A stretch of DNA of 64,000 nucleotides from Globodera rostochiensis (Eukaryota; Nematoda; Chromadorea; Rhabditida; Heteroderidae): NCBI GenBank assembly GCA_018350325.1, contig JAEVLN010000012.1, positions 248,001 to 312,000 on the forward strand, read 5' to 3'. The position numbers and the translations under genes are program-made. The notes beneath the pieces are model-generated. The model saw only the letters and a list, made by a program, of their open reading frames with translations. It did no database searches and had not been told where the DNA came from. Below, piece by piece: positions 45,998 through 57,900 of the stretch. Numbering within the stretch: the stretch's first letter is position 1; every line of letters begins with the position of its first letter.

Positions 45998-47164
45998 TCA
46001 AAATGCCCTTTCATTGGCGAAGTAGAGCAAAAACTGGGACATGTAATAGGTGAAGTTGAGATACCAAACGATGGTGCCGGTGTGTCTCGCGAAGTGATTA
46101 ATCTAAAGTTGGGGGGGGGGGGTTGACGCCAAATGTTTGGAGGAATGGACAGACCAGTAAGGCCGAGTTGCAGACCAATAGGAAGAAAGTGCCGAAGAAG
46201 CGGACCAACGCGGACTGAAAACCAAAAATTTATGCCCTTTCGTTTAGACCAATCGCTTACCCTCTCTTCGTAAGGTATCGTTGAACCGTTTTTCCACACA
46301 GAGCTAAAAGAATGAACTGTTAGAAATGTTTAAGGAAAAATAACTCTTTTGTCATATTTTGGTCTTTCGGATTAGCAAAATAAAAATGGAATGACCCGGC
46401 GACGATAAACGAAGTCGAGGAGAGAGAGATGATCGTGGCACATGCGATAACGAGTGCCGGGATAGAGCGGAAAAGGTCGGCGAAAATGCCGTACAAGAAC
46501 AGTCCCATCACCAGACAGGCTGAGGAGGTTTGAGAATTGTTGTGACTCCAAGAAGAAAACAAAACACTTACTGGTCAGCGCCAGAGCGATCCACCATTTT
46601 CGGAGGGATTCGTAGAAAGAAAGCAAATAGGCGATTTGGCTGAGACATATGAGCAGTGCGGACAGCTCCAACCTTCGGACACAATGAAAGAGTTAGGTTT
46701 GCCCTGCCCCAGAGATTTGTGTAATTGAAGGCATTTTCTGCCTCTTTCTCTCTCTTTCCCTCACTTTTTGGGGAACATTGACCAGCTGTACAGTGCCAAC
46801 GCCAGCGTAAAAAAAGAGACGGCGGTGAGAATGCGCGTCCGCCGGGGCATTCGCGTCCAAAGAGTGAACCATCCGAGAACGACCACGGGAATGGTGAACA
46901 CAAAAGGAGCGTTGTTCTGAAAGCCGTCAGTAGCCATATAAACGAACAGGACGAGACCCGTGTAGACGAGGAACACCTTCGAGAAGAGACAAATGAAGAA
47001 AGTGAGGGGCAAAGCTCGAACCTACACCCCTTTTTAATTAAAAAATTTGATGCCCTTGAACGGCACTATTCTATCAAAATTCCTACCTGGAACGGCATTT
47101 CCACCAGTAATGTGTAAAAAGCAACAGAACGCCGTATGAACAAGCAAATAATCAGGGATATGAC
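45998..47164 (-). CDS. TMEM86/YhhN-like multipass membrane protein (putative lysoplasmalogenase)
   Basis: Exons, read downward: 47164-47087, 47021-46783, 46672-46572, 46519-46345, 46303-46261, 46214 to about 46128, then a last exon ending with stop at 46000-45998; about 275 residues visible. Hydrophobic segments in order include VISLIICLFIRR, ALPLTFFICLFSKVFLVYTG, VFTIPVVVLGWFTLW, LSALLICLSQIAYLLSF, ALTCLVMGLFLYGIFADLF, ALVRFFGTFFLLVCNSALLV and a terminal YLNFTYYMSQFLLYF. The order and the late TYYxxQxL motif match the YhhN/TMEM86 family. Some members hydrolyse the vinyl-ether bond of lysoplasmalogen in the endoplasmic reticulum; activity here is not shown. No start methionine was found for the first visible exon, so an upstream exon is missing. 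The last intron's donor is ambiguous: GT at 46127 breaks the frame with the best acceptor, while a GC donor one or two bases earlier would restore it. Assignment is moderate. Confidence 0.65.
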
Positions 47165-48151
47165 CTGTAAATACAAGAAGCAATTATTCGGGATATAAAT
47201 CAGTAATGTAGAAACTAAGAGCTCTTTTAAGGCAATTGTTTAAACCGAATCTTCGAATGTTTATTGACGCTGTGTGTGTTCGCGTGCAGTTGGAATGGAA
47301 TTAGAAGTGCGTTAAGTGAAATGGAACGAGGCTTTTTGCCCGCTTCTCCTCCCTCTTTTGCTTTCTCCCCCCTGTCACTGACAAATGAGACACTTTTCCT
47401 TTCCTCCCCTCAAACAATCTGTCAGCGTTTGTTTCATCAAAAAAATAATCCATAAATTTTGACAGAGAAACGGCAACGGACGGCAATGGCGGCGATTGAA
47501 TGCAAATGCAATGATTGATTAATTATGGATGTTAATGGGTTATATTTTAAGGTAATAAACTACACGCCCCCGGCTTTATCCTTACCCTAAAAGATAGCAA
47601 TTAGTAAGTTATGGCATCGAATTTAGTCCAAGAGATTAACGGATGAGTCCTCCGTTCTTTTGAGGTAATTAAAAGGCCCAACAAAATGGAATTAACCCAG
47701 TGTTTCGATCTCAAGAGGGGTCGACGGGCCGATAGGCGAAAACGAAATTTTGTTTTTATAGAAAAATTGATGAGTTTTGAAAAAGTTACTCCAAATCTGA
47801 AAAACCTTTTATTTTAACAACATTATGCCAAATATTCAAAATTTTAAACTGTTCCAAAAAATTCACAATAAGTCTCAAACTCCTGAAAAAATCACAAAAA
47901 GCAGCATTTTCAAAAGGTGGTAAATTCAGCCGTTTTTGTACCAATTTTCTTAACAAATTCCTTTAAAAATTTCTTATTGTTGAGAAAATTGTTGGTGGTG
48001 ATATTACCAACAGCAGAAGGAAGGTGGATGAAGCCTAAGACGAATGGGTAAAGACCGAGTCAGGGAGGGACAAACAATCGACGGACGGTGGTGGGGGGGG
48101 GCAGGGAATTCACGTGAATCGGTTGGGGTTGGGTGGATGGGATGGATGCAG

Positions 48152-48430
48152 AAGAGCAGGGAGATAGCGCCGCAGGGGGAGAGCAGGGAGATAGCGCCGC
48201 AGGGGGAGAGCAGGGAGATAGCGCCGCAGGGGGAGAGCAGGGAGGTAACGCTGCAGGGGGAGGGAGAGCAGGGAGGTAACGCCGCGGGAGAGCAGGGAGG
48301 TAACGCTGCAGGGGGAGGGAGAGCAGGGAGGTAACGCCGCGGGCAGAGAGCAGGGAGTTAACGCTGCAGGGGGGAGGGAGAGCAAGGAGGTAGCGCCGCA
48401 GGCAGAGAGCAGGGAGTTAACGCCGCAGGG
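48152..48430 (+). repeat. Minisatellite, GAGCAGGGAGRTARCGCCGCAGGG-like units
   Basis: About ten units of 24-34 bp vary between AGATAGCGCCGCAG, AGGTAACGCTGCAG and AGTTAACGCCGCAG forms, with GGGGGAGGGAGAGCA connectors. No coding role seen. Confidence 0.9.
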
Positions 48431-49710
48431 TTGTTTGGAGTATAAATGGGGCTATCAGTTTAGTTGTAGAGAAAGAGAAAGCGACTTATAGAAAGAATGT
48501 GTAAGCAATGAGAGAGTTGGGTTTGGCTGTACTTTGTTAATTGGGGGGGGGGGAGGGGGGAGGGAATGGCTGCTGATAGCGAGAAGTACGAATGAATAAT
48601 GGGAGGAGGCGAACTTTCGACTTTACTCGCCCGTCCACCCCCGGCGGGGCCATTCATTTCAATGATTTCTTGCTAACTTTGCTCACATTAATTAACTATA
48701 AAAGAACGTTTGAAACTCTGCAAGATGGCGGTGTGAGAACGCGCTCTGACACCGGGGAATTCGTTGCCAAAAGGAATAAAATATACGCACGCAATGCCGT
48801 GGCATCGCAATAAACCGTAAACAAATGTTGTCGGGGCAAAGAAATGTTGGAATTTATTCCCGGAAGTTTTTACCGCAAGTGCGTTTTTCTTTGGGCGTTG
48901 TCAGACGAAAAACAAACAAATGGAATAAGCCTAAAGTCCGATAGTAACCAAATCCATAGAATAAAGAGACCTATTAGTGTTTGCTGTGGTTGGGCTGAAA
49001 AGCAGAAGCGGGAAAGGCGAGTCAAAAAATGGCTTGGAAGAAATTGTCCAAAAGTGAGTGAACGCCGGGGGGGGGGGGCTTCGCCGTTTTCTCTGTTCCT
49101 GTAAAATCCCCCCTACTCTCTCTTTCCCTCTGTCTTCTCTGGCACACACTTTTCCTTTCAGCGTCTATCTCTGTTTATTCGATACTTGGCCAAAGTCGGA
49201 CGGATTGGCGCCATGCAATGGGAAATGAAGTGGAATAGAAATGCCTTTGGTGGGTTGGATGCTTCGCTTGGGGGGGGGGACTTTGGACTTGACGCTGTGA
49301 GAGGGGTGGGGGCGGTGGGGGGAGGAAAAAGGGAAGAGAGAGTGGTCAATGCAATTAATGATAATGGTGAGAGACGAGAGGAGCAAGGGCAAATAAGGGA
49401 GAAATGATGTGAAAGTTAGGGGAGGGGAGGGGGGAGACACGATTGGGTCGATACCGGAATGATTAAAGAATGTTGAAGTGAACTCGAATCGAATAGCTTC
49501 AATGTTCGACCAATCTGTTTGGCTTAAAGGAAAAGTTATAAAACTTTCGAGATTTAATTTCCCTGCACTTCTTGTCCGCGTTCCGTGAGTGATGTGATGA
49601 GGAAATTGTAAATTGATTAGAGCGAGACGAAGGGAGGGGAGGAGAGGGACCTCTCCCGCCGAGAGTGAAAGTCCCTCTCGATCATTAAGAGCGTAAATGC
49701 GGGCACGAGG

Positions 49711-49876
49711 GACGCCGGGTGGGGGAGGGGAGGGGGGGAGGGAGGGGGGGACGCCGGGTGGGGGAGGGGGGGGGACGCCGGGGGTGGGAGGGAGAGGGGG
49801 GGAGGGGAGGGACGCCGGGGGGGGGGAGGGGGGGAGGGGGGGGAGTGGGAGGGGGAGGGACGCCGGGGGGGGGGGC
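49711..49876 (+). repeat. G-rich tandem array with GGGACGCCGGGGG units
   Basis: Irregular units start GGACGCCGGG and continue as G runs separated by single A, T or GGA; five or more copies. The spacing of G runs could support G-quadruplexes. Reading frames across it encode Gly/Arg or Pro/Ser only. Confidence 0.85.
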
Positions 49877-50290
49877 ACGTGAGTGCGGAGGAACTCAAAT
49901 AGAAGTGGAGGATGTGCACCCGCCGCTGAACGAATGGAATAAATGGGCGAATAATTCCTTCCTTCCGTCGTTACCTCAACTACCCCCCCCCCGCACGTGC
50001 GTTCGGGGACATTTTGACGCCGACAAATTTGATAATTTTTTGCTTATTTGACCAAATCAAAGAATATTGGGTATTATTCAAAAGCACTACCGTATATATG
50101 TCAGCAACAAACTGTCCGGATCCGCTCCCCCCCCCCAATTTTTGATCCTTTTTTTTACATTTGCCTTTTTCGGGTCGAAAATGTTTTATGCGCGTTTAAT
50201 AGAATCTTCTGCTTATCCTGGCGAAATTAGAGAAAGAATGAACGGCATAATTGGGCGCAGTTTACAATTTCGACTACATAGGTAATCTGA

Positions 50291-52716
50291 TCAGTGATCA
50301 ACTCTGATCGCCTGGAGATGATCAGCATCTGTGACGGCACCCACCCTTCCATTGGTACACTGTCTCTCATGGCGCGCCTTCCATTTCCCGTTGTTGTGCT
50401 GCTCCAACTTCTCGTTCTCTTCGTTCTGCCCAATTGTGTCCCTCTCTTTGTTCCAACTTCTGCTGATCAAATTCCCATCCTTTTTATTCTTCTCTTGCAC
50501 TCGCTTCCTTTCTTTTTCCCCCTCCTCCCCTCTCTCTTGATCCTCCTTTATTTTCTCTTCCGCCTCCTCTTCCCTCTCTTGATCCTCCTTTATCTTCTCT
50601 TCCGCCTCCTCTTCCCTCTCTTGATCCTCCTTTATCTTCTCTTCCGCCTCCTCTTCCCTCTCTTGATCCTTCTTTATCTTCTCTTCCGCCTCCTCTTCCC
50701 TCTCTTGATCCTCCTTTATCTTCTCTTCCGCCTCCTCTTCCCTCTTCCGCATCCGATTTGTCAGTTCATCTCTGAACCGTTTGCCTCGTTTTGTTCTCGC
50801 CATGGGCGTTATTGGACGAATGGCCGCGGAAGAGGGAAATGTCCCCTCCCGTTGCTGATCATGATGATCAGCGTATTGCGCGACCTTTTCAGAAGGGTCC
50901 CCCTCTTTGATCGAAGTTCGGTGGGCCTTTCCATGAGATGGCGCCTCACCATTCACTGCATTAGGGCACTCTTCGATGAAGCATCTAAATTCAACCGATA
51001 AGCTGCAGAAGGGTTGGTTGGACGTGTAACAAACATACACTCTCTCTCTCTCTTCTCTCTCTTTCTCCTTTGTCTCTCTCTCTCTCTTTCTCCTTTGTCT
51101 CTCTCTCTCTTTCTCCTTTGTCTCTCTCTCTCTTTCTCCTTTGTCTCTCTCTCTCTTTCTCCTTTGCTCTCTTCTCTCTCTTTCTCCGTTGTCTCTCTCT
51201 CTCTTTCTCCTTTGTCTCTCTCTCTTTCTCCTTTGTCTCTTTCTCTCTTTCTCCTTTATCTCTCTCTCTCTTCTCTCTCTTTCTCCTTTGTCTCTCTCTC
51301 TCTTTCTCCTTTGTCTCTCTCTCCTTTGTATCTCTTCTCTCCTTTCTCGTTTCTATGCGACCTCTCATTTACCTGTGCTCCATTGCCGCTCTCTGTCTCT
51401 TCTCTGTCTCCAATTCTTCTTGCAGCAATTGTACCGTTCTTCTCAATCTCTCTCCTTTGTGCACCTCTTCGTCCAACATTCTGATCAAATTTAATTTAAA
51501 TTTAAATTTCTTAATTTTTTGGCATTTTGACCGGGTCGCCAATTGTCTGACACATTCCTCGTCTCTCAGCGCACGTCGCTCCATTTCCAATGCCTCCTCC
51601 AATTCTTTCGTTGCGCTTTTTTCGGCATTTTGTTTGAGGGAATTTGAGCGATCGAAATGGCAAAGGAGCGAAGGGTTTCGCTTGTGAATGGCCAATTCGG
51701 TGTCTGAGAAGTTAAAAATTGGAATTAAACACAAAATAAAAAATATTTTTAAATCAACAAATTATTCCACCAGCAATCCAAAGCTGTCGTTGGAGCTGGT
51801 CAAAATGCGCAAACTCAAAAACGCCATCGGCCGTCACCAAAAGCCACCCGAACAACGCCTTCACGCCGCCGGCGTCGTTTTCTCCGTCCACGGCATACTG
51901 TAGGCATTTGGACAAATAATCAATTTTTGTAACCATCGCGTCGACCTCATTTTAACACAAAATCAGAATTTATGTCGAAATTCGGCGGGTTCCATCCCCG
52001 CGAGGGAAACAAAAGGCCCCGCAAAAGTGATTAAAGAAGCCAACCTCCAAAAAGCTGTCCCTGCGCAGTCTCACGGCCATTTTCCCCATTGAATTATTGC
52101 GTAAATTCGTCCCGTTGCTGAAGTTTCCTTGCACAATTGACAAATGTAACTGTCCGGGCATCAGAATGCACCTAAACAGACAAAAAAAAAGCCCAATAAA
52201 AGTTCGGCATAATTCCCAAGTTACGGACCAAAATGTGTGCCATCCGATTTTGCGCCTTAGGGGGCGGAAGGATGCCCAACTTTTAAGCCTTTTCTGTTGC
52301 CACCGGTCTAATTTGTTGACGAGCGAATTATGAGAAGGTTGTCGGGACCAGGAGACGACTTTGCGGCCGAGCAGAAAGCCCTGCAGAGTTTGGGCCAATG
52401 ATCGATCAGATCGCTTTTGAGGTTACCTTTCTGATCAATTGAAGAACGTATCGGCTAAACAAACGGTCGACGAGTGATTCGAATTGTCTTTGGAGGGGAA
52501 GCAACGAACGAATTCGCTGGAGAAGGGCACCAAAAGTGACAAATTCTTCATCACAGCAGTTGGGCGGCTGGCAAACTGCTTCATCTTCCCGGGGTTCAAC
52601 GCCAAGTCCAAGTCCAAGCTGGACATCTTCTTCCGAATGAATTGAAGGCAAAGGGCGGTCCGGGCTGATTTGCCTGAGACCGAAGGCAATAAAAAAGGGA
52701 AGGGCGCGGCATTGCA
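50291..52716 (-). CDS. SWAP70/DEF6-like PH and coiled-coil protein
   Basis: Exons, read downward: an exon ending at 52427 (start near 52700 uncertain), 52380-52229, 52171-52045, 51897-51771, 51703-51532, 51480-51373, 50984-50291; phases close. The N-terminal helical part ends LFSRYVLQLIRK. A PH domain follows with GFLLGRKVVSW...IGWHTFWCILMPGQLHL, later VFEFAHFDQLQRQLWIAG. The coiled coil ELEEALEMERRALRDEECVRQLATR and QLLQEELETEKRQRAAMEHR matches the SWAP70/DEF6 segment around ALEDERQARQDEETVRKLQ. These proteins are phosphoinositide-binding, Rac/actin-linked regulators in metazoans. The last exon is long (231 codons) and includes five 14-residue EEEAEEKIKEDQER repeats, a lineage-specific expansion. 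The N-terminal EF-hand region was not identified; it should lie upstream, possibly beyond the minisatellite at 53055-53960. A distant alternative is another PH/coiled-coil protein. Confidence 0.75.
50540..50750 (-). repeat. Coding 42-bp tandem repeat in the SWAP70-like C-terminal exon
   Basis: Five near-perfect 42-bp units encode REEEAEEKIKEDQE (one copy KKDQE). The array stays in frame and inside the last exon, so it lengthens a charged helix by about 70 residues. Confidence 0.9.
51015..51340 (+). repeat. Pyrimidine-rich minisatellite in the last intron of the SWAP70-like gene
   Basis: About 14 units of roughly 20-26 bp with the form TTTCTCCTTTGTCTCTCTC lie between the donor at 51372 and the acceptor at 50985 on the minus strand. 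It accounts for most of that intron's length. Confidence 0.9.
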
Positions 52717-54968
52717 AAGCTTACATTTGGTCCCGAATTTGGCACATTTGGCAGAGAAGGAATTGCGCCTGAGTGTGCCGGATGAAGCGGAGGAGTCGGC
52801 CCCCCGGGGGACGCCAAAAGAGTTGGTTGCCGGCAAAGAACAGAAACAGTCTGGTGAGGAAACATTTAGAAGAAAGAAAGAAAGTTTGATCAATTTCCAA
52901 TCAAACAAAAACTGCCCCGAGGGTTAAAGATTCGTAGACTAAACATAAGGCTTAGAATCTTTAAAAGCAATCTCTCACAACATTCGAAAAGCACCGAAAA
53001 AGGCGCTGACAGTGAATGTCCGAAATGGTGGAATCCACGTCAAATTTCCATGTTTCTGCCGTCGCGGCATTCGGTAGTGCCGTCATGGCGGCATTCGGTA
53101 GTGCCGTCGTGGCGGCATTCGGTAGTGCCGTCGTGGCGGCATTCGGTAGTGCCGTCGTGGCGGCATTCGGTAGTGCCGTCATGGCGGCATTCGGTTTCGG
53201 TGGTGCCGTCATGGCGGCATTCGGTAGTGCCGTCGTGGCGGCATTCGGTAGTGCCGTCGTGGCGGCATTCGGTTTCGGTAGTGCCGTCGTGGCGGCATTC
53301 GGTTTCGGTGGTGCCGTCATGGCGGCATTCGGTAGTGCCGTCGTGGCGGCATTCGGTAGTGCCGTCATGGCGGCATTCGGTAGTGCCGTCGTGGCGGCAT
53401 TCGGTAGTGCCGTCGTCGCGGCATTCGGTTTCGGTAGTGCCGTCATGGCGGCAGCCGTCGTCGCGGCATTCGGTAGTGCCGTCGTGGCGGCATTCGGTAG
53501 TGCCGTCGTGGCGGCATTCGGTAGTGCCGTCATGGCGGCATTCGGTTTCGGTGGTGCCGTCATGGCGGCATTCGGTAGTGCCGTCGTGGCGGCATTCGGT
53601 AGTGCCGTCGTGGCGGCATTCGGTTTCGGTAGTGCCGTCGTGGCGGCATTCGGTTTCGGTGGTGCCGTCATGGCGGCATTCGGTAGTGCCGTCGTGGCGG
53701 CATTCGGTAGTGCCGTCATGGCGGCATTCGGTAGTGCCGTCGTGGCGGCATTCGGTAGTGCCGTCGTCGCGGCATTCGGTTTCGGTAGTGCCGTCATGGC
53801 GGCAGCCGTCGTCGCGGCATTCGGTAGTGCCGTCGTGGCGGCATTCGGTAGTGCCGTCATGGCGGCATTCGATAGTGCCGTCGTCGCGGCATTCGGTTTC
53901 GGTAGTGCCGTCATGGCGGCATTCGGTAGTGCCGTCGTGGCGGCATTCGGTAGTGCCGTCGACGACTCTTCCGGGGAATTGGTGTTGCATTGAGGGAGCA
54001 CCATTTGTTTGTTCTACCAAAATGTGAAGAGGTCGTCTAAAAAAGAGTCTCTGATCAATCTGGCGAAATATTAATTTGACATGACAAATGTGTATTACCT
54101 ATATTTAAATAACAAAATGTTATTTGTCTCAACTTTCCGGTAATTTTCAAGGAAAGTTGGTCAAAAAGAGTATTTAGTGATCAAAACTAATCAAATCGGT
54201 GACCCAAAATGAGAGAAAGTGGGCGAGGGGGGGGAGGACAGCTGTTTGGGCCCATTCTTTGCTTCCAACAGCAAAATTCGACGTTGGCGGAGAGCAAAAA
54301 GACAATTAATTGGGGGGGGGGGGGTAAATTACCCAAAATTTTTGAAGTCAATTAATTAATTCGTTAATTAATTCGAAATTTATTTGAGGCAGAGAGTACG
54401 GCAAAATTAAATTCGCAAATTCTACGCGAAATTCAGCAAAAAAAAAAGCCCGGCCTAAACTAAGTAAATGTCGGAGTAAATTGTGAAGAGGGGCAAATGA
54501 TTTGACTCGGCGGCTTTTCCCGCCGAATCGGCAGCCGTTGAAAGAGTGACGTTTTGCCGCGTTTATCCCCCCGGGGGTCTATCGGAAAAAGCGATCTTTG
54601 GTTTCCCAAATAAATATTCCAAACGCCCCCAATTCATTTTACGGCTGATCATCGTGCATATAAAATCGGTATTAAAATCTTATTTTGTAGAATTTAAGCA
54701 AATATTCCAATGCTTTTAATTTGAATTATTTATTTTTATTTTTCAAATTTGCTGATGTTCACTGATAGAAGGGGAGATGCCGTAAATAACATAACCAGAC
54801 TGACGCCATCAAAAATGCCATTTTGGCGGAATTGAAATAAATGTGAAAAGATAGGCCTAATGGCGTTTAAAATAAGTTGGCATTGTCTCACATGGTTTTG
54901 GTGCTTTTCAAAGTCAGAATCGATTAATTGCCGCGCTTCGACTGCACGTCCGCCCCGCCCTTCCCGGC
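52717..54968. other. Region between SWAP70-like and MICAL-L-like genes
   Basis: It contains possible further 5' exons of the SWAP70-like gene (about 52725-52862 on the minus strand, in compatible phase), the 24-bp minisatellite at 53055-53960, and about 1 kb of AT-rich sequence with no recognisable gene up to the stop of the MICAL-L-like gene. Confidence 0.45.
53055..53960 (+). repeat. 24-bp minisatellite open in several frames on both strands
   Basis: About 37 copies of a 24-bp unit, GTCGTGGCGGCATTCGGTAG plus TGCC, with 6-bp (GGTTTC) insertions and one short GCAGCC variant. A block of about 370 bp containing the same ordered variants is repeated head to tail (starting near 53160 and 53527). 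Because the unit is divisible by three and lacks stops, frames of about 325 codons run through in two plus and two minus frames. This alone is not evidence of coding. Confidence 0.95.
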
Positions 54969-57900
54969 TTAGAGTTTCTTTCGCAAAGTGTTCACTAGCG
55001 TCTGCTTGACCCCCTTCATTTTGAGCATCGTCCGCTTCTGCTGGTGCTGTTCGGTGGTCGATGGCACTCTTTGGACCTCACTCAATGAATTTTGGTCCCC
55101 CGCGCAACTTTTGGCCGCCTCCTTTTTGTCCTCTTTTTCGCGCTTCGCTTCCTTTTTAGCCGCTTAATTGGGTTGGGATTTTCAGGCCAAAGAAAGCAAA
55201 AAATGGCCAAAATCCGAGTGAGTGAATGGCTCTTCTCCAAATGAATGAAATGACCCCCCCCCTCACTCAGCCCCCCCCTTTCCCCTTGCCCTCCCCCCCC
55301 TTCCCCCCTTGCCCCTTGCCCCCCCCCCTCTCCCCCTTGCCCCCCCCTTTCCCCCTTCCCCCTTGCCCCCCCCCTTTCCCCCTTCCCCCTTGCCCCCCCC
55401 CCCTCTCCCTCTTGCCCCCCCCCTTTCCCACTTGCCCCCCCCTCTCCCCCTTCCCCCTTGCCCTCCCCCCTCCCCCCTCTCCCCCTTGCCCCCCCCCCTC
55501 TCCCCCAACGATGACCCCCCCCCCCTGCCCCTTGCCCCCCCCAACGATGACCCCACCCCCCTCCCACTCCACTCACTATCAGTCCCACCCCCCCCCCCCG
55601 CTGTTTACCCTTCGCCGTCTCTCTCTTCCGCCCACACTCTTCAGCAGCCGCGTGCGCAATGCTCGTCCGCGCACTGCGATCGCGCAGTTCCAATTCGGTC
55701 AGCTCATTGCGCATGTGCAGCAGTTGCGCCAGAAGAGCACAGAAAAGTTGGCGCCGGTCGTCGCTGATGTTAGCTGAGGTGGGACAAATCATTTTTAAGA
55801 CACTTTGTCCATTAAGATAATAAAAAGTGTCTTTTTGTTTTATGGAAATTTATTTTGTCTCATTAATGCAACAAAAACTTCGTTTCGGAGTGTTTTAAAT
55901 TGCACCTCCAACTCTCTGCGCCGCTTTCATTTGCCCGTCCAATTCCGCGTGCGCCACTTCCAGGAAGGCGTTCATATATCTGACGAATCAATCATCAAAA
56001 TGTGCCCGCCCGCCCGTCCAATCACAACTTTCTGACTAATTGCGCCTCCAGCGATAGTGCAGTCAGTCGCTGCTCCACAACGTAGGCGTACTCGTTGGCC
56101 AGTTTGAGTCCGCCGCCTTTCTTCCACACCGATTTCTCTTCTGAAGTTTGGAGATGACAAAAAGCTTAGTTCAATGGTCCACTGACTGTTGCCCATTTCT
56201 CGGAGTAACTGTCCTTCCAGCCTTGCCCCCGTTATCTCCCACTGGTCCAGCTGGGCGTGCAGCTTCCTCAGCCGAGTGTCCAAGTCATAAAGGCTGTGCT
56301 GCTGATACTGCTTGGAAGAGTCGTCGCCGGAAAGTGCCAAAGGACGAAAGGCATCGTACTAAACCATAATCGGATTGTTTTTTGTTAGTTATAAGCAAAC
56401 TTTCATTATATTTACCTTTTGCGGTTGTGTGGAGACCGTCCTGAAAAGCATCGGCGCCAGCGGGGGAATGTACTGAAAAGGTTGAGATATACAGCGAGTG
56501 ATGGCAGCTATTGGCTGACTTTGTATTGGAAATGCGTCGTTTCTTTTTCTTCCGCCGCCATCGAATGCCCTTGCTCATTGTGCCGCGGTTTGCTTTCGGC
56601 AATTTTCGTCGTCGTTGGCATTTTGTCGTCCGTCGAAATTTTGGCCGTTTGTTTGCCCTCGGGCGAAATGTTCTCTTCGCCCGAGGGGGAAGTGGCAGCT
56701 GAAGCAATTTGCACCATCGGCGGGCGCGCAGGCGACGGACACGCGGAGCTTTCGTCCCCGGCACTGCTGCACGTCTGCACGCGGTCCTGTGGGTTCTGCA
56801 CCTCCTCCGGGTCGTCGTCGTCCCCCTCCTCCTCAGCATCATCACAATTATGTTCATCAACATCGTGCGGGTGACGCGTCCTCTCCTTCCTTGGTTCGAC
56901 CAGTTCGGAATCTCCCGAAGAGGAGGCACTGTCCCCGAAGGGATTCTGCTCCATCTGGTCGTTGTCGTCCGCCTCATCCTCCAACCCGAACGGATTCAAC
57001 TCCTCCGGATACTTGAGCACCTTAGGGGCCATTTTTTGCTGAATGCATTCGTCAAAAGTTGTTCCCCCCCGGGCCTCCCCACCTCCCAACAGCACGATGC
57101 GTCCTTCTCCGTCACTTGGCTGTTCATGTCCACACTTCCCAACACTCCCCCCGGCGTCGTCGTCCTCGGCTTCGGTGTCGGAGCGTCGTGCCGTGCCGCG
57201 GTGGCTGAAGCGATTTTCTTTTCGATGCTCTCCTCATCCGTCGCCTCCTGAACCAAATTTGGAGATGGATTTGTTGACATATCCAATCAATGATCTCCAA
57301 TCAATAATCTCTTTTTGCTGGATTTGTTGACATATCCAATCAATAATCTCTTTTTGCTGGATTTGTTGACATATCCAATCAATAATCTCTTCTTTTTTTT
57401 GCCTGAATTTTGTGCCCGGAAGGAATTGCCGCCGCTTTTGGAGGAGGCGGCCGGGGCGGCGGCGTTGCCATCGACGAGGCGGTGCTTAGAAAGGACATGC
57501 GCTTTTCGGAGGCCGATTGGGCGGCGTGTTGAAAGGGCGGTGGAAGGGCCAATCGATGCTAAGACAATTCGCCATTTTTTGAATTTGAGCATAATAAAGA
57601 CAAAATACTTTCGGGTCGCCAAACAGTACTCGGTTGGCAAAGTGTTCAACACATTCCAACGCCATTCCATCGCCAGGCGAGCAGTGAAAGGCCCCTCGGT
57701 ACAATTGCCGTCCACAGAGAGCACATTTCAGACAAGTCCGGTGCCAAGTACGACCCTCGAGGATTAGCCTAAGAATTTTCAAAAACTTTGAAAATTAATT
57801 TCAAAAAACCTTTCAATAAAATGGACCGACTCCCCACACGAGGCACAGAAGCGGCTGCTCTCGTCGTTTTCCATGTCAAAGTAAATGCGAAACGTAAATT

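Larger units (their letters stand above)
47165..50290. other. Gene-poor region with G-rich minisatellites
   Basis: Three kb without a convincing gene. It holds two G-rich tandem arrays (48152-48430 and 49711-49876), many poly-G tracts, and a segment at about 50015-50110 related to the palindromic material near 12165-12260. The glycine-, proline- or arginine-rich open frames here follow directly from the tandem arrays. The missing 5' exon of the TMEM86-like gene may lie at its left edge. Confidence 0.55.

Noticed and set aside
53016..54027. Four overlapping open frames of about 325-347 codons over the 24-bp array
   Set aside because: The repeat unit is divisible by three and stop-free, so frames are expected by chance; no domain or splice context supports them. 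Kept only as a repeat and a finding.
55082..55792. Glycine-rich 236-codon frame continuing from a MICAL-L exon
   Set aside because: Frame runs into the C-rich intron; the GT donor after RKRETAK at 55608 and the acceptor at 55163 restore the conserved-looking basic C-terminus.
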